Notes: generated by a model not told the origin, from the letters alone. Positions 6,193-13,799 are shown, counted from the first letter of the stretch. The stretch is DNA of 20,285 nt from Oscillospiraceae bacterium (GCA_009776905.1 WRMX01000047.1:1-20285), one strand, 5' to 3'. Made by a program: numbers and translations.

Positions 6193-6405
6193 CTATTTCG
6201 TAAGCGTAAAAATTAGGTCATCAGCTGTAACAATAGACTGAACCGTATCTTTGATTTGCCCGATGTGAGACAGGTAAACCTGCTCAAAGGCGTACCCGCT
6301 CCAGGTACGTAAGGCCTGCGTCTCACGCTTTTTCATCCAACTGCAGTGCATATCTTCGAGAAATCGAATCGATAGTACCACATTTCTCGAAAAATAGCTA
6401 CACAA
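6193..6405 (-). pseudogene. Remnant of an AAA ATPase / DUF4143-like ATP-binding protein
   Basis: The 70-codon frame contains WSGYAFEQVYLSHIGQIK, which resembles the conserved C-terminal region of archaeal/clostridial-type ATP-binding proteins (usually WSGYAFEQVCLxHIxQIK). It then jumps to VQSIVTADDLIF, resembling the very C-terminus of the same proteins (VQSVVTMDDLF). The nuclease-like stretch normally between the two, and the entire ATPase part upstream, are absent. The simplest reading is a decayed fragment with an internal deletion. The identification is from memory of the family and was not checked by search. It lies in the AT-rich island upstream of metK. Confidence 0.45.
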
Positions 6406-6409
6406 ATTT

Positions 6410-6477
6410 CACGTCGGGGATCAAACACACGTCAGGTATCAAACACACGTAAGTAACACACGTCAGGCATCAAAACA
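6410..6477. repeat. 18-bp degenerate tandem repeat upstream of metK
   Basis: Four head-to-tail units of the type CACGTCAGGTATCAAACA occur at 6410-6427, 6428-6445, 6446-6458 (shortened) and 6459-6477. They end 17 bp before the metK -35 box. They could be binding sites or simply a slippage product. Confidence 0.65.
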
Positions 6478-6494
6478 GCGAAAAAATACAAGAT

Positions 6495-6523
6495 TTGACA
6501 TTTCCGTTACAATAATGTATTAT
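6495..6523 (+). promoter_or_regulatory. Promoter of metK
   Basis: A perfect TTGACA (6495-6500) is followed after 17 bp by TATTAT (6518-6523). The transcript would start near 6530, giving a leader of only about 28 bases before the ATG at 6558. That leaves no room for an S-adenosylmethionine riboswitch. Confidence 0.7.
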
Positions 6524-6557
6524 TGTCCCGGTGTATCAGAAACCGGGAGGAATTTAT

Positions 6558-7718
6558 ATGTCAAACAGAATTTTTACGTCAGAATCGGTGACGGAAGGGC
6601 ATCCGGACAAAATATGCGACCAAATATCGGACGCGGTCCTGGACGCCATACTTACCGGCGACAAAGCGGCGCACGTTGCGTGCGAGACAATCGTCACGAC
6701 CGGGATGGTCCTCGTGATGGGCGAGATTACGACAAGCTGCTACGTCGACATCCCCAGCGTCGTGCGCAACACTGTCAAGGATATCGGATATGTTAAGCCT
6801 GAATATGGGTTCGACTACTTGGGATCATCGGTGCTCACCGCCATAGACGAGCAAAGCGCCGACATCGCCATGGGCGTCAACAGCGCTTACGACGATTCGG
6901 ACGACAAAGGCGCGGGCGACCAGGGCATGATGTTCGGATTCGCTTGCGACGAGACGCCGGAGTTGATGCCGGCGCCCATCTCCATGGCCCATGCTCTGAC
7001 GCGCAGGCTGGCGCAAGTCAGGAAAAGCGGCGAGCTGCGCTTCATCAGGCCGGACGGCAAAAGCCAGGTCACCGTCGAATATGATGAGAACAACAAAGTC
7101 GTCGGAGTCCCCGCCGTGGTCGTGTCCACGCAGCATGACGCCGACATCAGTATCGGCGAGCTCCGCGAGAGCGTCATTGAGTGCATCATCAAGCCGGTCA
7201 TCCCTCCGCATTTGATGAATAAGGACACAAAGATATTCGTCAACCCGACCGGGCGTTTCGTCATCGGCGGCCCCGTCGGCGATTCCGGTTTGACAGGCCG
7301 CAAGATAATAGTAGACACATACGGCGGTTACGCCAGCCACGGAGGCGGTTCCTTCTCCGGCAAGGATCCCTCAAAGGTCGACCGTAGCGGCGCCTACATG
7401 GCCAGGTATGTCGCAAAGAACGTTGTAGCTGCGGGCCTCGCGCGCGCGTGCCAGATCGAGATCGCCTATGCCATCGGTGTGGCGCAGCCGGTCTCAATCC
7501 TTGTCGACACTCGCGGCACGGGCATCATGCCAGACGAGAAGATTGCCGCCATCGTAAAAGAATGCTTTGATTTCCGCCCGTCGAAAATCATTTCCAAACT
7601 CGATCTTTTGAGGCCCATATACCGCAATACGGCGGCATATGGGCATTTTGGCAGGCCTGAGGCCGGGTTCACCTGGGAAAAGACGGACATGGCCGATGCC
7701 CTGAAAGCGTCTATTTAG
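6558..7718 (+). CDS. metK: S-adenosylmethionine synthetase
   Basis: MetK makes S-adenosylmethionine from methionine and ATP, releasing phosphate and pyrophosphate; it is cytosolic and forms tetramers with Mg2+ and K+. The 386-aa protein is full length. It shows GHPDK (residues 14-18, with catalytic His15 and metal-binding Asp17), the signature GAGDQG (118-123), and the P-loop-like GGGSFSGKDPSKVDRS region from residue 262. The ATG at 6558 is chosen because GGGAGG lies at 6545-6550 and the protein starts MSNRIFTSESVTEG; an in-frame ATG at 6531 lacks this. The downstream methyltransferase gene, whose enzyme uses SAM, starts 4 bases after the stop. Confidence 0.97.
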   Translation: MSNRIFTSESVTEGHPDKICDQISDAVLDAILTGDKAAHVACETIVTTGMVLVMGEITTSCYVDIPSVVRNTVKDIGYVKPEYGFDYLGSSVLTAIDEQSADIAMGVNSAYDDSDDKGAGDQGMMFGFACDETPELMPAPISMAHALTRRLAQVRKSGELRFIRPDGKSQVTVEYDENNKVVGVPAVVVSTQHDADISIGELRESVIECIIKPVIPPHLMNKDTKIFVNPTGRFVIGGPVGDSGLTGRKIIVDTYGGYASHGGGSFSGKDPSKVDRSGAYMARYVAKNVVAAGLARACQIEIAYAIGVAQPVSILVDTRGTGIMPDEKIAAIVKECFDFRPSKIISKLDLLRPIYRNTAAYGHFGRPEAGFTWEKTDMADALKASI

Positions 7719-7722
7719 CAAT

Positions 7723-8622
7723 ATGGAGCAGAAATTGCGAGAGCGAAAGGGTCCGGGGCCGGGTTCGGGTTTGGGACCGGGGTCGGGTAAGGCTCCGGGG
7801 TCGGGTTCGGGCAAGAGTCCGAGCATGGGTTCGGTGTCGGATTCGAGCAAGAGTCCGGGGCCGGACAGCATGAACGACGAGGATTCCGGGCAAATCGAGG
7901 GCCGCAACGCCATAATGGAAGCGATTCGCGCGGGCGTCACGATCGACAAGGTATATATTTCAAAGGGCGATATCGACGCGACGCTCAAACACATCGCGTC
8001 AACCGCGCGGGCGGCGGGGGCCGTCGTAGTTGAGGCCGACAAAAGGAAGCTGGACGCGATGAGCGCGACAGGCGCCCACCAAGGCGTGATAGCCGTCGCC
8101 GCAAGCATTGAATATGTGGAAATCACGGACATTTTACAAGTTGCGGAGGAAAAAGGCGAGGCGCCGATGATTGCGCTTTGCGATGAGATTTCCGATCCGC
8201 ACAACCTCGGCGCCATCATCAGGACTTGCGAAGCGGCGGGCGCGCATGGCGTCATCATTCCGAAACGCAGAAGCGCGGGGGTGACGGCGACCGTCGCGAA
8301 GGCATCTAGCGGCGCAGTATACAGCATGGCAATCGCGCGCGTCACAAACCTGAACTCCGCAATCGCTGAATTGAAAAAGGCGGGCTTGTGGGTTTACGGA
8401 GCATCCGCCGACGGCAATTCGCTCCTGTGGGAGACAGACTTGCGAGGGCCTGCGGTCATCGTCGTCGGTTCCGAGGGGTCGGGCATCAGCAGGCTCGTGA
8501 GGGAGAACTGCGATTATGTCGTCAATATCCCCATGCGCGGGAAGCTTTCTTCGTTGAACGTGTCGGTTTCGGCCGCTCTGCTGCTCTACGAGGCCGTGCG
8601 CCAAAGAATGGGGCAGGCGTAA
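7723..8622 (+). CDS. rlmB: 23S rRNA (guanosine-2'-O-) methyltransferase, RlmB/TrmH (SpoU) family
   Basis: SPOUT-fold methyltransferases of this group methylate the 2'-O of a guanosine in 23S rRNA using SAM. All three motifs are present: NLGAIIRTCEAAGAHGV (from residue 161), VIVVGSEGSGIS (245-256) and IPMRGKLSSLNVSVSAALLL (with Asn279). The substrate-binding N-terminal domain starts at IEGRNAIMEAI (residue 58). The first ~55 residues are an extra Gly/Ser/Pro/Lys-rich tail encoded by a GGGTCGG-type minisatellite. ATG 7723 lies 4 bp after metK and has no clear ribosome binding site. ATG 7870 (residue 50) would give a normal-length enzyme. The family assignment is firm; the exact nucleotide target is inferred. 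Confidence 0.92.
   Translation: MEQKLRERKGPGPGSGLGPGSGKAPGSGSGKSPSMGSVSDSSKSPGPDSMNDEDSGQIEGRNAIMEAIRAGVTIDKVYISKGDIDATLKHIASTARAAGAVVVEADKRKLDAMSATGAHQGVIAVAASIEYVEITDILQVAEEKGEAPMIALCDEISDPHNLGAIIRTCEAAGAHGVIIPKRRSAGVTATVAKASSGAVYSMAIARVTNLNSAIAELKKAGLWVYGASADGNSLLWETDLRGPAVIVVGSEGSGISRLVRENCDYVVNIPMRGKLSSLNVSVSAALLLYEAVRQRMGQA
7749..7866. repeat. GGGTCGG-type minisatellite in the 5' end of rlmB
   Basis: This is a run of imperfect GGGTCGG / GGGTTCGG / CCGGGG units encoding alternating Gly with Pro, Ser or Lys. Its composition differs sharply from the rest of the gene. The region is open in several frames, as expected from simple-sequence DNA. Confidence 0.75.
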
Positions 8623-8656
8623 GATTCTTCGGTCGCATGCTCCCTCAGAACGACAT
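8621..8656. repeat. Degenerate arm of the TGTCATTCTGAGCG-type dispersed repeat
   Basis: AAGATTCTTCGGTCGC... to ...CTCAGAACGACA resembles the right arm seen at 1015-1042 (AAGATTCTTCGCTTCGCTCGGAATGACA-type) with an internal change. The rlmB stop codon TAA (8620-8622) is partly made of the repeat. Confidence 0.45.
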
Positions 8657-8720
8657 AAACTGAAGTATTCCTGACAAAATGGCATTGATCGTGAATCGTA
8701 ACAAGCATTTGGCAAAAATT

Positions 8721-8825
8721 AAAAATAAATCATCAATATGCAGAAATAAATCATCTTAAATTTATAGACACATCATTTAATTATAGAGCCAAATCATAAA
8801 AAATTAGCAGCCATTCATCACCGAT
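8721..8825. repeat. Five ~21-bp AT-rich imperfect repeats in the gene-free gap
   Basis: The 297-bp gap between rlmB and the next start holds an ATCAT-type core at 8729, 8750, 8772, 8793 and 8814 (TTCAT in the last), spaced 21-22 bases. Shared flanks include AATAAATCATC and TATAGA...AATCAT...AATTA. A spacing of two helical turns would put the motifs on one face of the DNA. I could not place a convincing promoter here. Confidence 0.55.
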
Positions 8826-8919
8826 GAGGATAAAAAAGGCAAAACATGTAGATAATTATCAAAAAGTAGTAGGAAATGGGTATGGGGAAGCAAAATGTGC
8901 TTCAACAGGAGGAAGGCGT

Positions 8920-11580
8920 ATGGCGAGCGATAACGGACAAAACGGCGACGAATACACGTTGGACGACTTTACGCTCGAGTCGATTTTGGCAGAATACAAA
9001 GGTTCGGCGTTTATCAACGGCGACAAAAAAACGCCAACGGAGCTTCTAAACGAACAGACTGACAGGATTCTTAAAGAGGCGCTTGGCGCGACCATGCCTG
9101 ACGCGGGCGCGATGCCGCCGGACGCGGATATGTTTCAGAATGACGCGGGAGCGATGCCGCCGGACGCGGATATGTTTCAGAACGGCGCGGGCGCGATGCC
9201 GCCGGACGCGAATATGTTTCAGAACGGCGCGGGCGCGGAAGCATTTGGCAACGATACGGAGCATGACAGGGGAGACCCTGCCGCAGCAGTTACGCATGCG
9301 GAAGCATTTGGAAACGATACGGAGCATGGCAGGGCAGACCCTGCCGCCGCAGTTACACATATTGCCGGGGAAGGCGACGCGCGGCATGCGAGGAAGTCTC
9401 GCAATATTGACACGTCCGAGGTAGTTACGGAGAACCGCGAATACCAATACGCAGTCGAAGGCGGTGGCACGACGCAAGCCGACAGAGCGCAAGCAAACGC
9501 CGCGCAAACCAGCGAGACGCGATCCAACGCGGCGCAAACCGGCACGACGCAAGTCGACAGAGCGCAAACCGGCGGAGCGCGATCCAACGCAGTACAAACC
9601 GATGAAGCGCAGACCGACGGAGCGCAAACCAACGAGGCGCAAGCCAACGGAGCGCAAACCAACAGAGCGCAGGAATTTGCCGCTACGGGCGCGCATGAGA
9701 GCAAAAACGCTGCCGCAGAGGACAAGGACAACGTCATATTATTCTTCGAAAACTATCGCTCGTCGGAGCCCGAAGTCAGGGACACGATCATGCAAGACGT
9801 CGAGAAAGCGATCGAAAGAGAGCTTGGATATGGCGAGGCCCCGGACGAGTCGGAGCTTTTGAGCTATGGCATATACGAACGCTCGAACGCGCATCAAGAA
9901 GAGCTGCTGCCGGAAGACTTTGAAGACGAAGCCATATATGAGCCCGATTTGAAGGAATCCATCAGGCGCTTTGCCGAAAACTTGTCCTCAATCACGTTCC
10001 GCGTCATACCGGCGGCTGTATTGACGCTTATGATGGTGATATTGACCTTATGCGCCGAGGCGGGGCTGACTATACCGTTCGGCATCGGGACCGACAGAAT
10101 TTATGCAATTGGCGCGCTGATGATATTATTGGCGGTGGTCATGGCGCTCTGCGCCGACCTCGTAATTCGCGGCGCGGCATTTCTTTTGAGGGGGGCTCCC
10201 AACGCGGAGACCCTGGTGTTGTTCTCATGCCTGTTTTCATATATATCGGGGGCTTTCTCGATTTTGCGCGCGGAGACGGATATACTGCCGTATTGCGCGG
10301 TTTCGGCTGTTTCGCTGACATTTGCTGCATTGGGCGAGAGGTATGGCCTGCGCGCGATCACCGACACGTTGAAAACCGCCACGGCTGCAACGGAGCCATA
10401 CGGCGTCCAGGCGGAATTCAATGTTGACATCAACAAGTCCGTGTTGAAGAAAGCGTATAACAGAGTAGATGGCTTCTATAGCAACCTTGTCCACCCTGAC
10501 GTGTCAGAAACGGCATACAGATACGCCGCGCCCATTCTCTTGGTGGCCGCGCTGGTCTTCTCCGTCATAACCGTCGTGGCGAAGGGGAGGGGCGAATACT
10601 TCCTTCACATCCTCTCGTCGATGCTGGCGGCTGCGGCCCCGTTTTCGCTGATGCTGACGTTCTCGCTCCCGTTCGGCGTCGTCGCGCGGTCCATACGCAA
10701 GGCGGGCGCTGCAATTGCGGGATGGGGCGGCGTGGACGACATCTGCTTTTCAGACGGCGCGAGCGTGACGGACGACGACTTGTTTCCTCCGGGCACGCTG
10801 TCGTTCAATGGCGTGAAAATATATGAAAAAATCGCGCCCGACAAGATAATCAGGAACACCGCGAGCCTCATTATTGCTTCAGGATCGGCGCTGGCCCACA
10901 TTTTTGCCGAGGTTCTCAGGACCCAGAAGATGGAGCTTGTCGACGTCGAGGGCTTCACATGCTACGAGGGGGGCATCGGCGCGATGATAAACGGCGAGCA
11001 GGTCATGACCGGTTCCGCGGCGTTCATGCATCTGCTGGGGATCAGGATCCCCGATGACATGAACATGAAGAACGCAGTGTTCACAGCCATCGACAGCAAG
11101 CTTATAGCCATGTTTTCCGTTGAATATTTGCCGATAAATTCCGTGCAGAGCGCGTTGATTTCGATGTTGAAATGGCGAATCAAGCTGTTTTTCGCAATGC
11201 GCGACTTCAACATTACGCCGTTGATGCTCGAGCAGAAGTTCAGGGTTTCGCTGGAGGACATCGAATATATACAGGCGAAAGATTCGTATACAATTTCGGA
11301 TTCGTATTCCGGGCGGCAGGGGCGCATGGCCGCGCTGCTGACCCGCGAGGGGCTGGGGCCTTTCGCGGAGGCTGTCACCGGCGGGCGGCTTTTGAAGTCT
11401 TCGGCGCTTGTAGCGACCGTTGTTTCCGTCGTTTCGGCGGCATTGGGCGTGCTGTTTATGTTTTTCATGTGCTGGCGCGGCGCTTTCATGTCAGCGAAAC
11501 CGGGCAACTTGATGCTGTTCATGTTTTCAACGCTTGCAGCGGTGCTGGTCGTCTGCGGCTACGTAAAGTGCAAGAAATAG
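8920..11580 (+). CDS. Catalytically dead P1B-type ATPase-like membrane protein with disordered N-terminus
   Basis: The product is 886 aa, from the ATG at 8920 (AGGAGG at 8907-8912); the frame opens earlier at 8824 without such a site. Residues 1 to about 345 are acidic, Gln/Ala-rich and built from tandem repeats. From about 362 there are eight predicted membrane segments (approx. 362-382, 394-416, 430-450, 455-473, 533-555, 561-588, 828-851, 863-883), the P1B layout. GAPNAETLVLFSCLFSYISG matches the CopA NMDTLVALG helix. APF (573-575) replaces the CPC metal site. FSDGASVT (610-617) sits where FDKTGTLT should be, so the phosphorylated Asp is Ser611. Residues 648-705 resemble the nucleotide-binding domain but lack the HP motif. 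TGES and GDGxND are absent. It probably binds or senses something rather than pumping; function unknown. Confidence 0.7.
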   Translation: MASDNGQNGDEYTLDDFTLESILAEYKGSAFINGDKKTPTELLNEQTDRILKEALGATMPDAGAMPPDADMFQNDAGAMPPDADMFQNGAGAMPPDANMFQNGAGAEAFGNDTEHDRGDPAAAVTHAEAFGNDTEHGRADPAAAVTHIAGEGDARHARKSRNIDTSEVVTENREYQYAVEGGGTTQADRAQANAAQTSETRSNAAQTGTTQVDRAQTGGARSNAVQTDEAQTDGAQTNEAQANGAQTNRAQEFAATGAHESKNAAAEDKDNVILFFENYRSSEPEVRDTIMQDVEKAIERELGYGEAPDESELLSYGIYERSNAHQEELLPEDFEDEAIYEPDLKESIRRFAENLSSITFRVIPAAVLTLMMVILTLCAEAGLTIPFGIGTDRIYAIGALMILLAVVMALCADLVIRGAAFLLRGAPNAETLVLFSCLFSYISGAFSILRAETDILPYCAVSAVSLTFAALGERYGLRAITDTLKTATAATEPYGVQAEFNVDINKSVLKKAYNRVDGFYSNLVHPDVSETAYRYAAPILLVAALVFSVITVVAKGRGEYFLHILSSMLAAAAPFSLMLTFSLPFGVVARSIRKAGAAIAGWGGVDDICFSDGASVTDDDLFPPGTLSFNGVKIYEKIAPDKIIRNTASLIIASGSALAHIFAEVLRTQKMELVDVEGFTCYEGGIGAMINGEQVMTGSAAFMHLLGIRIPDDMNMKNAVFTAIDSKLIAMFSVEYLPINSVQSALISMLKWRIKLFFAMRDFNITPLMLEQKFRVSLEDIEYIQAKDSYTISDSYSGRQGRMAALLTREGLGPFAEAVTGGRLLKSSALVATVVSVVSAALGVLFMFFMCWRGAFMSAKPGNLMLFMFSTLAAVLVVCGYVKCKK
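9100..9225. repeat. 3 x 42-bp in-frame tandem repeat
   Basis: Three nearly identical units (9100-9141, 9142-9183, 9184-9225) each encode a 14-residue block of the type GAMPPDADMFQNDA. Only a few bases differ between copies, indicating recent expansion. Confidence 0.9.
9238..9360. repeat. 2 x ~63-bp in-frame tandem repeat
   Basis: Two copies (9238-9300 and 9301-9360) encode EAFGNDTEHDRGDPAAAVTH and a near-identical second copy. They directly follow the 42-bp repeats in the same reading frame. Confidence 0.85.
9471..9672. repeat. 15-bp in-frame repeat encoding AQTxx units
   Basis: About thirteen degenerate copies of GCGCAAACCAACGGA encode AQTNG/AQTDE/AQANG-type pentapeptides. The array yields long false frames on the opposite strand that mimic a Leu/Arg/Gly repeat protein. 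Confidence 0.85.
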
Positions 11581-11601
11581 AAGCCGTAATGTGATTTTTT
11601 G

Positions 11602-11630
11602 TTGTATTAGTCCGTGTTTTGGTGTATAAT
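11602..11630 (+). promoter_or_regulatory. Probable promoter of the EF-G-like gene
   Basis: A perfect TATAAT (11625-11630) preceded by TG lies 17 bp after a weak -35 (TTGTAT, 11602-11607). The leader to the ATG at 11666 would be about 30 bases with AGAGGGGG as ribosome binding site. Confidence 0.55.
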
Positions 11631-11665
11631 CCAGAAACTGTTAAATATTTAGAGGGGGCGCAAAT

Positions 11666-13723
11666 ATGCCATATACCACCGAAAGCATCCGCAATATTGC
11701 CTTGCTCGGCCATGGGAGCAGCGGAAAGACCTGCCTTGCCGAGAGCATGCTTTTCCTGACGGGGGGAACCGACAGGATGGGGAAGATTACCGATGGGAAC
11801 ACCGTCGGAGATTCCGATACAGAGGAAATAAAACGCCAGATAACGATTTATCTCGCATCAATGTTCGCGGAATACAAGGACCACAAGATCAACATTCTCG
11901 ACACGCCGGGGTATTTCGATTTCGCGGGCGAGGTCGCCGAGGCGCTCCGAGTCGTCGATGCGGGCATCATAGTTTGCAGCGCGAAGGACGGCATCACGGT
12001 CGGGTTCGAGAAAGGTTGGCAGGCGCTTTCCGCGGCCAAGCTGCCAAAGGCGGTCTTCGTGACGAAGACCGATGAGGAAAACGGCGATTTCGACGCGGTT
12101 TTCGCATCTTTGCGCGAAAAATACGGGACTTCCATATGCCCGCTTATTGCGCCCATCAAAAGCGCTGCGGGGAAGGTCGAGGGCGTCGTTGACATTCTGA
12201 GCAAAAAGGCATATGCAATCGACGGCGGCAAGAACAAGGAAATCCCGATTCCCGACAGCATGGGCGGGGAGCTTGAGGAGCTATACAACGCAGTGAACGA
12301 GAGCGTGGCCGAGACGAGCGAGGAGCTTATGGAAAAATTCTTCGACGGCCAGGAGTTCACGTTCGAGGAAAAGGTCGAAGGGTTGAAGGCGGGGTTCAAG
12401 GACTTGTCACTTACTCCGGTGTTTTGCGGGTGCGGCATCACGGGGCTCGGCACGCTGCCGCTGCTCGATGCAGTCATCAGCCTGTTCCCGTCGCCTTTGG
12501 AAGGCGGCGACTCCACCGAGGAGGGCGAGAAAATCGCTGCGGACCCGAGCGGCTCCGCTTGCGCCATCGTATATAAGACTCTGTCCGATCAATATGGCAA
12601 GTTCAGCATTTTCAAGGTTTTGTCCGGCACCGTTTCGTCCGATATCCAGCTTGTCAACACGCGCACGGGGACGTCGGAGAAGATGGGCCATATCTACAAG
12701 ATGCAGGGCAAGAAGAGCATCGAAGTCAAGGAGATCATATGCGGCGACATCGGCGCGGTGTCGAAGCTTTCAGACACGAAGACGGGCGACACGCTCAGCG
12801 ACGCGAAGAAGCCCCTAACCGCAAAGCGCATCGCCTTCACGCCTCCGTGCTATTCGATGGCCATCGCGCCGAAGGTGAAAGGGCAGGAGGAGAAGATTTC
12901 CACCGGCCTGGGGCGCCTTGCGGAGGAAGACATGACGTTCACGTATGTCAACAATCCGGAGACGCGGCAGCTCGTGCTTTCCGGCGCGGGCGATATCCAG
13001 CTCGACGTTTTATGCTCAAAGCTGAAGGACAGGTTTGGCGTGGAAGTTGTGCTGGCTCCGGCGCGCGTGCCTTATCGCGAAAAAATCCGCAAAAAGGTGC
13101 AGGTGCGCGGCCGCCACAAGAAGCAGACGGGCGGCGCGGGGCAGTTTGGCGACGTCGTCATGGAGTTTGAGCCGGGCGAAGAAGAGGATTTGACGTTCGA
13201 AGAGAAGATTTTTGGCGGCAGCGTGCCGAGGAACTTTTTCCCGGCTGTCGAGAAGGGGCTGCGCGAGAGCATACAGCGCGGCGTCCTTGCTGGCTACCCG
13301 CTCGTGCACCTGAAGGCGACGCTGATTGACGGGTCGTACCATTCCGTCGATTCGTCGGAGCTGGCGTTTAAGCTGGCGGCGCAGCTCGCTTTCAAGGAGG
13401 GAGTCCCGCAGGCGAATCCTGTCATATTGGAGCCTATCGGCTTGCTTGCTGTCACCATTCCCGATACTTACATGGGCGATATCATGAGCGACCTCTCGAA
13501 GCGCAGGGGGAGCCCGATGGGGATGAACTTGAACGCGGATGGCATGCAGGTAGTCGAGGCGGAGGTTCCGATGGGCGAGATGTCCAGTTATGCAATTGAC
13601 TTGAGGTCTATGACGCAGGGCAGGGGGTCTTTCACGATTGAGTTCGTGAGGTATGAGGAGGCGCCGGCTCCTGTGCAGGCGAAGATCATCGAAGAGGCGA
13701 AGATGCTGGCTGAGGCTGAGTGA
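11666..13723 (+). CDS. Elongation factor G-like translational GTPase (EF-G paralogue)
   Basis: This 685-aa protein has the full EF-G domain order: GTPase, domain II, then domains III, IV and V. GTPase motifs are GHGSSGKT (15-22, P-loop), DTPG (79-82) and TKTD (133-136) in place of the usual NKxD. Domain II resumes around residue 300, and the C-terminal half has the EF-G IV/V pattern (RGSFTIEFVRYEEAP near the end). The GHGxSGKT P-loop and DTPGYFDFAGEV place it with the EF-G-like paralogue family rather than canonical FusA. Its exact role, such as ribosome recycling or stress translation, is not known from sequence. It has its own ribosome binding site (AGAGGGGG at 11651-11658), a promoter upstream and a hairpin terminator after the stop. 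Confidence 0.9.
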   Translation: MPYTTESIRNIALLGHGSSGKTCLAESMLFLTGGTDRMGKITDGNTVGDSDTEEIKRQITIYLASMFAEYKDHKINILDTPGYFDFAGEVAEALRVVDAGIIVCSAKDGITVGFEKGWQALSAAKLPKAVFVTKTDEENGDFDAVFASLREKYGTSICPLIAPIKSAAGKVEGVVDILSKKAYAIDGGKNKEIPIPDSMGGELEELYNAVNESVAETSEELMEKFFDGQEFTFEEKVEGLKAGFKDLSLTPVFCGCGITGLGTLPLLDAVISLFPSPLEGGDSTEEGEKIAADPSGSACAIVYKTLSDQYGKFSIFKVLSGTVSSDIQLVNTRTGTSEKMGHIYKMQGKKSIEVKEIICGDIGAVSKLSDTKTGDTLSDAKKPLTAKRIAFTPPCYSMAIAPKVKGQEEKISTGLGRLAEEDMTFTYVNNPETRQLVLSGAGDIQLDVLCSKLKDRFGVEVVLAPARVPYREKIRKKVQVRGRHKKQTGGAGQFGDVVMEFEPGEEEDLTFEEKIFGGSVPRNFFPAVEKGLRESIQRGVLAGYPLVHLKATLIDGSYHSVDSSELAFKLAAQLAFKEGVPQANPVILEPIGLLAVTIPDTYMGDIMSDLSKRRGSPMGMNLNADGMQVVEAEVPMGEMSSYAIDLRSMTQGRGSFTIEFVRYEEAPAPVQAKIIEEAKMLAEAE

Positions 13724-13733
13724 TGGTGTTAAT

Positions 13734-13770
13734 GGGCGGGGTTCCTTTCGGGGTCCCGCCCTTATGTTTG
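13734..13770 (+). terminator. Terminator of the EF-G-like gene
   Basis: A 12-bp stem (13734-13745 with 13750-13761, GGGCGGG/CCCGCCC outer part, some G-T pairs inside) with a TTTC loop begins 10 bases after the stop codon. It is followed by the weak T-rich tail TTATGTTTG. Confidence 0.7.
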
Positions 13771-13799
13771 TGAATTGTAGTCTGCAGAGTTTTCGTACG

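Noticed and set aside
6524..6557. SAM riboswitch before metK
   Set aside because: The leader after the predicted promoter is only about 28 bases, too short for any SAM riboswitch.
7494..8345. 283-codon - strand frame opposite metK/rlmB
   Set aside because: It overlaps two firmly identified genes and its Pro/Glu/Pro/Gly run is the antisense of the minisatellite.
8721..8825. CRISPR array
   Set aside because: The units are contiguous and degenerate, with no constant repeat alternating with unique spacers and no cas genes.
9046..9737. Long - strand frames encoding Arg/Leu/Gly-rich or Cys/Ala-rich repeat proteins
   Set aside because: They are antisense shadows of the tandem repeats in the pseudo-ATPase gene, with no ribosome binding site and biased composition.
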